A stretch of 64,000 nucleotides of DNA from an uncultured Roseateles sp. (GTDB taxonomy: Bacteria > Pseudomonadota > Gammaproteobacteria > Burkholderiales > Burkholderiaceae_C), in contig NZ_CAMFJS010000018.1 in NCBI RefSeq assembly GCF_945956965.1, positions 39,864 to 103,863 on the forward strand. The letters are read 5' to 3'. The notes beneath the pieces were generated by a model. It searched no databases and was not told the origin of the DNA. It worked only from the letters and a program-made list of their open reading frames with translations. The first letter of the stretch is position 1. Each line of letters starts with the position of its first letter. Shown in pieces: positions 55,898 through 64,000 of this stretch. The position numbers were made by a program, and so were the translations under genes.

Positions 55898-56407
55898 ATG
55901 AAGCTCGAAACTAAACAGGCAGTGCCTATGCTGGTGTTGAGTGCGCTGCTGTTTGCGGGTGCTGCGCAGGCACATGTGGAAGTGCGTTTCGTTGAGCCAC
56001 AGAAATTTTCTGATGTGGGTCAGTCAACAATGGACCGTGAGCGCGTGTTGCAGGACGTGCAAGCGCATCTGCGATCGTTGGGTGATCGGCTTTTGCCGGG
56101 CCGCGATCTGGTGATCGAGGTGAGCGATGTGAATCTGGCGGGTGAGTTGGAGCCGCATGGCCGCTCGATGGACATGTTGCGCGTGATGCGCAATGTGACC
56201 ATCCCGTCGATGGAGCTCCGCTACACCCTCAGCGAAGGCGGCAAGGAGTTGCGTTCAGCCAAGGCGCGTTTGCAAGATATGAGCTATCTGGATAGCTTCA
56301 ATCGCGTGGATGCCAATGATTCGCTGCGTTACGAGAAGAAGATGATGGATGATTGGTTTGCCAAAGAATTCGCAGCCGAGATTGCTGCAGGCAAACAGCT
56401 GAAGTAA
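55898..56407 (+). CDS. DUF3016 family exported protein
   Basis: A 169-residue exported protein. The signal peptide ends near residue 25 (LFAGAAQA then HVEV). The mature part matches DUF3016: VRFVEPQKFSDVG, LRSLGDRLLPGRDLVIEVSDVNLAGE split across a turn, ELRYTLSEGGKEL and a C-terminal YEKKMMDDWFAKEF. Family function is unknown. It lies between the desaturase terminator and a terminator shared with rpmG, so it is monocistronic. Confidence 0.85.
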   Translation: MKLETKQAVPMLVLSALLFAGAAQAHVEVRFVEPQKFSDVGQSTMDRERVLQDVQAHLRSLGDRLLPGRDLVIEVSDVNLAGELEPHGRSMDMLRVMRNVTIPSMELRYTLSEGGKELRSAKARLQDMSYLDSFNRVDANDSLRYEKKMMDDWFAKEFAAEIAAGKQLK

Positions 56408-56441
56408 TGCACCGCTAGAGCGCCGAGGCGCTTGCCCAATG

Positions 56442-56477
56442 AAAAAACCCCGCCAGCTGATGCTGCGGGGTTTTTTT
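56442..56477. terminator. Bidirectional terminator between DUF3016 gene and rpmG
   Basis: AAAAAACCCCGC / GCGGGGTTTTTT outer stem, inner AGC-TGAT-GCT with one bulged C; A and T runs on both sides serve the convergent genes. Confidence 0.9.
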
Positions 56478-56515
56478 GTGAGGCGGGCGGGGCCGCCTCG
56501 GGCGTCAAGGCTGAA

Positions 56516-56683
56516 TTACTTCAGCTTGATTTCCTTGTACAGAACATGCTTACGAGCCTTGGGGTCGAATTTCATGAATTCGAGCTTGCCGGTCGTGGTC
56601 TTCTTGTTCTTGTCGGTCGTGTAGAAGTGACCCGTACCTGCGGTCGACTCCAACTTGATCTTTTCGCGTGCGCCTTTTGCCAT
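56516..56683 (-). CDS. rpmG: 50S ribosomal protein L33
   Basis: A 55-residue ribosomal protein, second gene of the rpmB-rpmG pair. [24 protein letters not shown] and [13 protein letters not shown] match L33 of proteobacteria. There are no zinc-ligand cysteines, so this is the C-minus form. The start at 56683 is 41 bases after the rpmB stop. It is too short for most automatic ORF lists but unmistakable. Confidence 0.96.
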   Translation of the reverse strand: MAKGAREKIKLESTAGTGHFYTTDKNKKTTTGKLEFMKFDPKARKHVLYKEIKLK

Positions 56684-56724
56684 GATTTTGTCCTTGCTAT
56701 ATCAGTTCTAGATCAGGGCTTGGC

Positions 56725-56958
56725 TTACAGCTCGCCCTTGGCGCGCAGATCGGCCACGACTTTTTCGATGCCGACCTTGTCGATCAAACGCAGGGCAGCA
56801 TTGCTGATGCGCAGACGAACCCAGCGGTTCTCGGTCTCCAGGAAAAAGCGGCGGTACTGCAGGTTAGGCAGAAAGCGACGCTTGGTTTTGTTATTGGCGT
56901 GAGAAACATTGTTTCCCACCATGGGCTTCTTGCCCGTGACTTGACAGACGCGTGCCAT
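56725..56958 (-). CDS. rpmB: 50S ribosomal protein L28
   Basis: A 77-residue ribosomal protein, [17 protein letters not shown] at the start, [14 protein letters not shown], and [20 protein letters not shown] lies seven bases upstream of the ATG at 56958. The frame is open upstream to 57033 but the family start is clear. It has the single Cys of the N-terminal RVCQ and no zinc ribbon. Confidence 0.96.
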   Translation of the reverse strand: MARVCQVTGKKPMVGNNVSHANNKTKRRFLPNLQYRRFFLETENRWVRLRISNAALRLIDKVGIEKVVADLRAKGEL

Positions 56959-57415
56959 GACGCTTCTCCTGTATCGAAATATTGACCAGCCAACCCAGCC
57001 TGCTGTGCAAACTGACATTGGCCACATGACCACCTATTACCTGCTAAACCCTTTGATTTGACGCATCGGGCGTGGTCCATCCAGCAAGCAAGCCTGCGAG
57101 TATAGCGTGAAAATGAAACTTGCGCCAGGGGTACTGGGTGGCGGCGAGTAAGCTCTGGCTTGCGGCGCCGACTTTTGGGTGCTGAAGGCTGGAGCTGATG
57201 ATGCCGCCCTGCGGGCTGATCAGCAGGAGGGCGGCTGATTGCGCCGCGCGTGGTGCCAAGGTGGGCCGAGTGCTCTGGTCCTTGCTCAAGCGGGTTTGCG
57301 AACTGCGTCTTGCCAGGCGAATCGACTGTGCTCTGCGGTCCCGCCCGTCATTCAAGGAGAAATGAGGCTTTGGTGTGGCGGCCTGCTCAGCAAGCCGCCG
57401 CGGAACAAGCATCAA
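56959..57415. other. Intergenic region upstream of rpmB
   Basis: 457 bases between rpmB start and trxB end. No gene recognised; the minus-strand frame at 57044-57415 has no family features. A minus-strand TATACT near 57100-57105 could be the -10 box of the ribosomal operon, without a convincing -35. I see no terminator for trxB here. Confidence 0.5.
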
Positions 57416-58546
<1,131 letters not shown>

Positions 58547-58549
58547 TTA

Positions 58550-59215
58550 ATGGCAATGTTGTCCAATTTGGACCTGATCCGCAGGGTGCCTTTGTTTTCA
58601 CTGCTGACGACCGATCAGGCGCAGTCAATTGCGGACAGTGTGGTCAAGCGGCGCTTCAAGCGCGGTGAGTTGATCGTTGAGCAGGGCACCAAATCGAATG
58701 CCTTGTTCATTCTGCTGAATGGCCGAGCCCGTGTGTTGACGGCCGACACCCGTGGCCGTGAGGTGATTCTGGCGGTGCTGCAGCCCGGCGACTATGTGGG
58801 CGAAATGAGTTTGATCGACCACGAGCCCCATTCCGCAACGGTGCGCGCCGAGGTGCAGACCGATATGTTGGTGCTGGGTCGCCTGGAGTTTGCGCGCTGC
58901 CTGCCGGATACCAGCAGCTTGTCCTACGCCATTTTGCGAGGCTTGGTGGCCCGCTTGCGCAATGCGGATCGCCAGATTGAATCCTTGGCCCTGCTCGATG
59001 TTTACGGCCGCGTGGCGCGCACGCTGCTGGATATGTCGGAAGAGGAGAAGGGCCTGAAGATCATCCGTGGCAAGGTGTCGCGCCAGGATATGGCCAAGGT
59101 CGTGGGCGCTTCGCGCGAGATGGTCAGCCGGGTGATGAAAGACCTGGAAGAGCGCGGCGTGATCGAGACTTTGGAAAACGGCTCGGTGGTTATCAAGGAA
59201 CGCTTCCCTGATTGA
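58550..59215 (+). CDS. Crp/Fnr family transcriptional regulator
   Basis: A 221-residue regulator with an N-terminal cyclic-nucleotide-binding fold (residues about 15-130, FSLLTTDQAQSIADSVVKRRFKRGEL divided by a turn, then GDYVGEMSLIDHEPHSATVRA) and a C-terminal HTH (RQDMAKVVGASREMVSRVMKDL). The position equivalent to the cAMP-contacting Arg of CRP (RSA) is His (HSA), and there is no N-terminal cysteine cluster as in FNR, so the signal is unknown. The ribosome site AAAGGAGG is strong. TTGGCA at 58463, 17 bases, then TTAGGT is a possible promoter. It is divergent from trxB, which it may control; that is inference. Confidence 0.88.
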   Translation: MAMLSNLDLIRRVPLFSLLTTDQAQSIADSVVKRRFKRGELIVEQGTKSNALFILLNGRARVLTADTRGREVILAVLQPGDYVGEMSLIDHEPHSATVRAEVQTDMLVLGRLEFARCLPDTSSLSYAILRGLVARLRNADRQIESLALLDVYGRVARTLLDMSEEEKGLKIIRGKVSRQDMAKVVGASREMVSRVMKDLEERGVIETLENGSVVIKERFPD

Positions 59216-59307
59216 TATTTGAATGGCGGCGGGTCAGCAGGCGCGCGTGACCTAGGCGCTTTGACCCGTGCTGTGATTCGTTTGCGCGGGGTGCCTGAAA
59301 CCTGCGC

Positions 59308-59313
59308 CACAAT
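59308..59313 (+). promoter_or_regulatory. -10-like hexamer 6 bases before ftsK start
   Basis: CACAAT, six bases, then ATG; no Shine-Dalgarno sequence. Near-leaderless pattern. Confidence 0.35.
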
Positions 59314-59319
59314 GGCAGC

Positions 59320-61683
59320 ATGAGTTTTCCCCTGGGTTCCCTGCTGCGCGACGACGAGCTCGGCGCAAACGACAAAGTCTACAAACGGCAAGGCAAGAAG
59401 GGCGCCACTGCGCCGGCTCCTCGCCACAATCCGCTGCGCACGCCGGTCTGGTTGCTGCTGGGCGGTTTGCTGTGGTGTTTGGTCTTGTTGGCGATGCTGA
59501 CCCACGACCCGGCCGATGCCGCTTTTTCGAGCTCCGGCACGCATTCGCTTTACGGCAATCGCGTGGGTGCCTTGGGCGCTTGGATTTCCGATCTGCTCTT
59601 GTTCAGCTTTGGCTATTCGGCCTGGTGGCTGCTGCTGGTGAGCTTGCGCCAGTGGCTCAGTGGCTTGGCGGGTTTGCTGCGGGCTGAAGCGCCTGCGCCG
59701 GGAGGCTCTGCCGGCCGCCATGCCGCACTCTGGGCTTTGGGCTTGTTGCTCTTGATGTGTGCCAGCTGCGCGCTCGAGTGGACCCGGCTTTATTCCTGGG
59801 AAGCACGCTTGCCCGGCCACGCCGGTGGCGTGCTGGGTTATGCGCTGGGGCCCTGGAGCATGCGCGCCCTGGGCTTCGCGGGCTCGGGTGTGGTGTGGAT
59901 TGCCTTGCTCTTGTTGGGTGCAGGTCTTGCCCTGCGTTTCTCATGGTTGCGCCTGGCTGAGACTCTGGGCACCCGCCTTGACGAGTTGCGTGAGCGCCAG
60001 CAAGAACGCCGCGAACAGGCCGAAGACCAGCGCGTTGGTGAGCAAGCCGCACAAGAACGCGAACATGTGGTGGAGGTGGAGCGCCAGGTGGTGGAAGAAC
60101 ACCATGTGCCCATCGTGATCGAGGCGCCCGTGGTGGAAGTGCCCAAGTCCACCCGCGTGGCCAAAGAGCGTCAAAAGACCTTGTTCGTGGACGCGAGCGA
60201 TACCAAGCTGCCGCAGGTCGATTTGTTGGACACCGCGCCGCTGCGGGTGGAGTCGGTCACGCCCGAATCGCTGGAGATGACCTCGCGCATGATCGAGAAG
60301 AAACTGCGCGACTTCGGCGTTGAGGTGCGCGTGGTGGCCGCCTCGCCCGGCCCGGTGATCACACGCTACGAGATCGAGCCCGCAACGGGTGTGAAGGGCT
60401 CGCAAATCGTGGGCTTGGCCAAGGATTTGTCGCGCAGCTTGAGTCTGGTGTCGATCCGGGTGGTGGAGACCATTCCCGGCAAGAACTTCATGGCTTTGGA
60501 GCTGCCCAATGCGCGGCGCCAAACCATCCGCCTATCGGAAATTCTCGGCTCGCAGGTTTATGCGGACGCGTCCTCGCAGCTGACCATGGGCCTGGGCAAG
60601 GACATTGTGGGCCTGCCCGTCGTGGCTGACCTGGCCAAGATGCCGCACTGCCTGGTGGCCGGTACCACCGGCTCGGGTAAATCGGTGGGTATCAACGCGA
60701 TGATTTTGAGCCTGCTCTACAAGGCCGAAGCCCGCGATGTGCGCCTGATTTTGATCGACCCCAAGATGCTTGAAATGAGCGTCTACGAAGGCATCCCGCA
60801 TTTGCTGGCCCCGGTCGTGACGGATATGAAGCAGGCCTCGAACGCGCTCAACTGGTGCGTGGGCGAGATGGAGCGGCGCTACAAGCTGATGAGCAAGCTG
60901 GGCGTGCGCAATCTGGCCGGCTACAACAAGAAAATCGATGAGGCCACCGAGCGCGGCGAACTCATCCCTAACCCCTTCAGCCTGACGCCGGAAATGCCCG
61001 AGCCGCTGGAGCGTCTGCCTTTCATCGTCGTTGTCATCGACGAGTTGGCCGACCTGATGATGGTGGTGGGTAAAAAGATTGAAGAGCTGATCGCGCGCTT
61101 GGCACAAAAAGCCCGTGCCGCCGGTATTCACCTGATTCTGGCCACTCAACGCCCGTCGGTGGACGTGATCACCGGTCTGATCAAGGCCAATATTCCGACC
61201 CGACTGTCCTTCCAGGTCAGCAGCAAGATCGACAGCCGCACCATCCTCGACCAGATGGGCGCCGAGGCCTTGTTGGGCATGGGTGACATGCTTTACATGC
61301 CCTCAGGCACGGGCCTGCCGATTCGTGTGCACGGCGCTTTTGTCAGCGACGATGAAGTTCACCGCGTGGTGGAATATCTGAAGTCGCAGGGCGAGCCCAA
61401 TTACATCGAAGGCATTCTGGAAGGCGGCGTTCTCGAAGGTGAGGGCGGTGAAGCCGGCGGCGGTGGCGCGGGCGGGGAAGGCGAGGCCGACCCCATGTAC
61501 GACCAGGCGGTGGCCATTGTTCTGCAGCATCGCCGGGCCTCTATCTCGCTGGTGCAGCGCCATTTGCGCATTGGCTATAACCGCGCGGCGCGCTTGCTGG
61601 AGCAGATGGAGAAATCGGGCCTGGTGTCCAGCATGGGTACCAATGGCAACCGTGATCTGATCATCCCTAAGCGCGACGAGTAA
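59320..61683 (+). CDS. ftsK: DNA translocase FtsK
   Basis: Septal DNA pump that clears and aligns chromosome ends during division; 787 residues. The N-terminal domain has four hydrophobic spans ([61 protein letters not shown]). A charged linker of about 80 residues ([14 protein letters not shown]) follows, shorter than in E. coli FtsK. The motor has Walker [10 protein letters not shown] (447-455), Walker [14 protein letters not shown] and [14 protein letters not shown]. The C-terminal gamma wHTH ([21 protein letters not shown]) recognises KOPS. The gene is followed by lolA. Confidence 0.95.
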   Translation: MSFPLGSLLRDDELGANDKVYKRQGKKGATAPAPRHNPLRTPVWLLLGGLLWCLVLLAMLTHDPADAAFSSSGTHSLYGNRVGALGAWISDLLLFSFGYSAWWLLLVSLRQWLSGLAGLLRAEAPAPGGSAGRHAALWALGLLLLMCASCALEWTRLYSWEARLPGHAGGVLGYALGPWSMRALGFAGSGVVWIALLLLGAGLALRFSWLRLAETLGTRLDELRERQQERREQAEDQRVGEQAAQEREHVVEVERQVVEEHHVPIVIEAPVVEVPKSTRVAKERQKTLFVDASDTKLPQVDLLDTAPLRVESVTPESLEMTSRMIEKKLRDFGVEVRVVAASPGPVITRYEIEPATGVKGSQIVGLAKDLSRSLSLVSIRVVETIPGKNFMALELPNARRQTIRLSEILGSQVYADASSQLTMGLGKDIVGLPVVADLAKMPHCLVAGTTGSGKSVGINAMILSLLYKAEARDVRLILIDPKMLEMSVYEGIPHLLAPVVTDMKQASNALNWCVGEMERRYKLMSKLGVRNLAGYNKKIDEATERGELIPNPFSLTPEMPEPLERLPFIVVVIDELADLMMVVGKKIEELIARLAQKARAAGIHLILATQRPSVDVITGLIKANIPTRLSFQVSSKIDSRTILDQMGAEALLGMGDMLYMPSGTGLPIRVHGAFVSDDEVHRVVEYLKSQGEPNYIEGILEGGVLEGEGGEAGGGGAGGEGEADPMYDQAVAIVLQHRRASISLVQRHLRIGYNRAARLLEQMEKSGLVSSMGTNGNRDLIIPKRDE

Positions 61684-61696
61684 AGCAGGCCAATCC

Positions 61697-62326
61697 ATGA
61701 TGATGAAGTTGTTGAATCGATTTAAGTTGTTGGGCTTGGCCGGGCTGCTGATGCTGGCTGGCGCGGCTCAGGCTGACGGCGTTTCTGCCCTGAAAGACTT
61801 TGTGCGCGAGGTAAAAAGCGGGCGGGCCGAGTTCACGCAAACCGTCAGCTCGCCGGATGGCGTGCGCAAGAAGTCATCCTCCGGCACGTTTGAGTTCCAG
61901 CGCCCCAATCAGTTCCGTTTCGCCTACACCAAGCCCTTTGAGCAGTTGATCGTGGCGGATGGTCAGAAGGTCTGGATCTTTGACCCCGATCTCAAGCAAG
62001 CCAGCTCGCGCCGCATGAATCAGGCCTTGGGCGCTACGCCCGCGGCCCTGCTGGCCGGCGGCAATCTGGAGCGCGATTTCAAACTCAAAGCCTTGGCCTC
62101 CGAAGGTGGCTTGGACTGGGTGCAGGCCGAGCCCAAGCTGGCGGATGGTGGTTTTCAGTCTTTGAAGATCGGCTTCAAAGGCCCAGTGCTGGCGGCGCTG
62201 GAAATCGTTGACGGTTTCGGCCAGCGCTCGCGCCTGGACTTCTCCGCCGTCAATGCCAATGCCAACGTGGCGGCCGAGCGCTTTCGCTTTGTTCTCCCCG
62301 CCGGGGCGGATCTGATCGAGCAGTGA
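61697..62326 (+). CDS. lolA: Outer-membrane lipoprotein carrier protein LolA
   Basis: Periplasmic shuttle that carries lipoproteins from LolCDE to LolB. It has 209 residues. The signal peptide ends near residue 26 (LAGAAQA then DGVSA). The fold pattern is VSALKDFVREVKSGRAEFTQTV, SSGTFEFQRPNQFRFAYTKPF broken at the strand turn, ADGQKVWIFDPDLKQASSRR and a hydrophobic central part. It starts 13 bases after ftsK and is followed by rarA after 18 bases; the ftsK-lolA-rarA order is common in proteobacteria. Confidence 0.94.
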   Translation: MMMKLLNRFKLLGLAGLLMLAGAAQADGVSALKDFVREVKSGRAEFTQTVSSPDGVRKKSSSGTFEFQRPNQFRFAYTKPFEQLIVADGQKVWIFDPDLKQASSRRMNQALGATPAALLAGGNLERDFKLKALASEGGLDWVQAEPKLADGGFQSLKIGFKGPVLAALEIVDGFGQRSRLDFSAVNANANVAAERFRFVLPAGADLIEQ

Positions 62327-62344
62327 GTTAGCAGCTCAGCCCGC

Positions 62345-63640
62345 ATGGATCTTTTCGCAGCTCAACCCACGCCGCCTCTGGCCGAGGCCTTGCGCCCGCG
62401 CACGCTGGACGAAGTCGTCGGCCAGTCCCATTTGCTGGGGCCCGGCAAGCCGCTGCGCCTGGCTTTTGAGTCGGGCACACCGCACTCAATGATTCTGTGG
62501 GGCCCGCCAGGGGTGGGTAAAACTACGCTGGCGCGGCTGACGGCCACGGCCTTCAAGTGTGAGTTCATTGCCTTGTCCGCCGTGTTCTCCGGCGTGAAAG
62601 ACATCCGCGCCGCGATGGAGCAGGCCCAGCAGCATCTGGCCCTGGGCAAGCGCACGATTTTGTTTGTTGACGAGATTCACCGCTTCAACAAGTCGCAGCA
62701 AGACGCCTTGCTGCCTTATGCCGAATCGGGCTTGGTCACCTTCATCGGGGCCACCACCGAGAACCCCAGCTTTGAGGTCAACTCGGCCTTGTTGTCGCGC
62801 GCCCAGGTTTATGTGCTGAAGTCGCTCAGCGACGATGAGCTCAAGCAATTGGTGGCGCTGGCGCAGAGCAAGCAACTCGCTCATCTGCAGTTTGACCCGG
62901 TGGCGCTGGACACCTTGGTGGCTTATGCCGACGGCGACGCGCGCCGCCTGCTCAATCTGCTGGAGCAGACCAGCACGGCCGCCGGGGCTGCGGGCACGCA
63001 GACGATTGATGCCGAGCTCATCCAGAACGCCCTGACCCTGAACTCGCGCCGCTTTGATAAAGGTGGCGACAATTTTTACGACCAGATCTCGGCCCTGCAT
63101 AAATCGGTTCGCGGCTCCAACCCCGATGCCGCGCTGTACTGGCTGTGCCGCATGTTGGATGGGGGCGTAGATGCCCGTTATCTGTCGCGCCGCATCGTGC
63201 GCATGGCCTGGGAAGACATCGGCCTGGCCGACCCGCGCGCCATGCAAATCGCCAATGATGCGGCCACCACCTTTGAGCGCTTGGGCGCGCCCGAGGGCGA
63301 GTTGGCCCTGGGGCAGGCGGTGATCTATCTGGCCATCGCCGCCAAAAGCAATGCGGGCTACAAAGCCTATAACGCGGCGCGCGCCTTTGTGAAGCAAGAC
63401 AAGTCGCGCGAAGTGCCCGTGCATTTGCGCAATGCACCCACCAAGCTGATGAAAGAGCTGGGTCACGGCCACGCTTATCGCTATGCTCATGACGAGCCGC
63501 ATGCCTATGCAGCCGGCGAAAGCTATCTGCCCGAGGGCATGGCGGTGCCGCAGTGGTACGAGCCCGTGCCGCGCGGCTTAGAGGCCAAGATTGCTCAAAA
63601 AATGGCCTTTTTGCGTGAGTTGGATGCTGGCGCGGAATAG
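62345..63640 (+). CDS. rarA: Replication-associated recombination protein RarA (MgsA)
   Basis: AAA+ ATPase acting at stalled replication forks; 431 residues. It opens MDLFAAQPTPPLAEALRPRTLDEVVGQ. Walker A is GPPGVGKTT (residues 54-62), Walker B FVDEIHRFNKSQQD, sensor 1 IGATTENPSFEVN, and arginine finger SRAQVYVLK. The C-terminal tetramerisation and clamp-loader-like domain follows, with HKSVRGSNPDAALYWLCRM and RAMQIANDAATTFERLG. It is the last gene of the ftsK cluster; a strong terminator lies 183 bases downstream. Confidence 0.95.
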   Translation: MDLFAAQPTPPLAEALRPRTLDEVVGQSHLLGPGKPLRLAFESGTPHSMILWGPPGVGKTTLARLTATAFKCEFIALSAVFSGVKDIRAAMEQAQQHLALGKRTILFVDEIHRFNKSQQDALLPYAESGLVTFIGATTENPSFEVNSALLSRAQVYVLKSLSDDELKQLVALAQSKQLAHLQFDPVALDTLVAYADGDARRLLNLLEQTSTAAGAAGTQTIDAELIQNALTLNSRRFDKGGDNFYDQISALHKSVRGSNPDAALYWLCRMLDGGVDARYLSRRIVRMAWEDIGLADPRAMQIANDAATTFERLGAPEGELALGQAVIYLAIAAKSNAGYKAYNAARAFVKQDKSREVPVHLRNAPTKLMKELGHGHAYRYAHDEPHAYAAGESYLPEGMAVPQWYEPVPRGLEAKIAQKMAFLRELDAGAE

Positions 63641-63822
63641 CGTTTCCTGGCCGGCGCGGAGGCGACTTGAATGGCAGGTTTTGGCAGGCGCAGCGGGTCC
63701 GAAATTCAGCTCCTGAACGCTGGGTTTGCATGGGCGTCGATACGGGTATTTACTATCGAAGGCCTGCCATGGCTGACTCCTACAATCTGCAGCGAGCCTG
63801 CAGGATTTGATGGCCAACAAGG

Positions 63823-63851
63823 CCCGCCGACTTTGCGGCGGGTTTTTTTTT
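63823..63851 (+). terminator. Strong rho-independent terminator
   Basis: Perfect seven-base stem CCCGCCG/CGGCGGG with six-base loop and nine T. It lies 183 bases after rarA and 62 bases before livH, so it ends either the rarA transcript or a short unannotated RNA. Confidence 0.88.
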
Positions 63852-63912
63852 GCTCATCGAACAATGAATGGGCAAGGGGCCAACCGGCACCCATGCCAAA
63901 CCGGAGATGCAT

Positions 63913-64000
63913 ATGGAAACATTTTTCCAGCAATTGATTAACGGGCTGGTGCTGGGCAGCATGTATGCCCTGGTGGCCCTGGGGTACACGATGGTGTACG
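63913..64000 (+). CDS. livH: Branched-chain amino acid ABC transporter permease LivH, 5' end only
   Basis: Only the first 29 codons are present. They read METFFQQLINGLVLGSMY then ALVALGYTMVY, the highly conserved beginning of the LivH inner-membrane permease of branched-chain amino acid (Liv) transporters, including the first transmembrane segment. GGAG lies seven bases before the ATG at 63913. The rest, and presumably livM, livG and livF, lie beyond the window. Confidence 0.88.
   Translation, partial: METFFQQLINGLVLGSMYALVALGYTMVY

Noticed and set aside
57044..57415. 123-codon minus-strand frame between rpmB and trxB
   Set aside because: No family or ribosome site; overlaps likely promoter region.

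Overview
This is a high-GC chromosomal segment of a betaproteobacterium. The gene content and protein sequences point to Burkholderiales, probably the Roseateles/Paucibacter/Rubrivivax-Leptothrix neighbourhood (inference from family resemblance, not a computed placement). Pointers are the betaproteobacterial versions of dapA-bamC, ftsK-lolA-rarA and rpmB-rpmG, a DUF3717 protein, a PEP-CTERM protein, a roxA homologue and a livH start. There is no prophage, CRISPR array, rRNA or recognisable tRNA. Most of the window is ordinary core genome, densely packed in short operons on both strands.

Layout. 1-4650 (minus): a catabolic-looking block of outer-membrane porin, exported beta-rich protein, radical-SAM sulfatase maturase and a serine-type sulfatase cut by the window edge. 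5342-8100: SlyD-like isomerase, divergent roxA plus an unknown gene, and a tiny alanine-rich lipoprotein. 8114-14548 (minus): metallo-hydrolase, bamC, dapA, then a translationally coupled MFS / 44-residue membrane protein / methyltransferase set, then an exported amidohydrolase-like protein. A 248-bp element with 22-bp terminal inverted repeats (MITE-like) lies between that gene and a histone-deacetylase-family enzyme. 15990-22650 (plus): parE, GNAT, lytic transglycosylase, parC and a class A beta-lactamase overlapping the end of parC. 22733-31547: S9 peptidase, CYTH phosphatase, PEP-CTERM protein, pyrD, DAHP synthase, DUF2141 protein, a carotenoid oxygenase interrupted by one in-frame TAG, and rpiA. 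31640-43837: three chemoreceptors, two of them tandem paralogues, around mnmC, an MgtC/DUF4010 protein, a Rossmann protein, rhlE and a GST. 44445-50975: ettA, a Spy-like protein with a CpxRA-like two-component system, MATE exporter, DUF3717-DUF1289 protein. 51006-59215: trpS, purN, DUF1653 protein, RsmB-family methyltransferase, desaturase, DUF3016 protein, rpmG/rpmB, trxB and a Crp/Fnr regulator. 59320-64000: ftsK, lolA, rarA and the start of livH.

How genes work together. The sulfatase has serine at the formylglycine position, which fits the adjacent anaerobic-type maturase. ParE and ParC form topoisomerase IV. The Spy-like chaperone with its regulator and kinase looks like an envelope-stress module. 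TrxB sits beside a Crp/Fnr regulator.

The most unusual pattern is recurrent across the window. Eight genes without a Shine-Dalgarno sequence carry a -10-like hexamer (ACAAT, ATAAT or ACACT type) only 6 to 8 bases before the start codon, which suggests leaderless or nearly leaderless transcripts. Other points worth checking are the MITE-like element, the single stop codon in the carotenoid oxygenase, a 10-bp hairpin covering the ribosome binding site of the DUF2141 gene, and the 44-residue coupled membrane protein.
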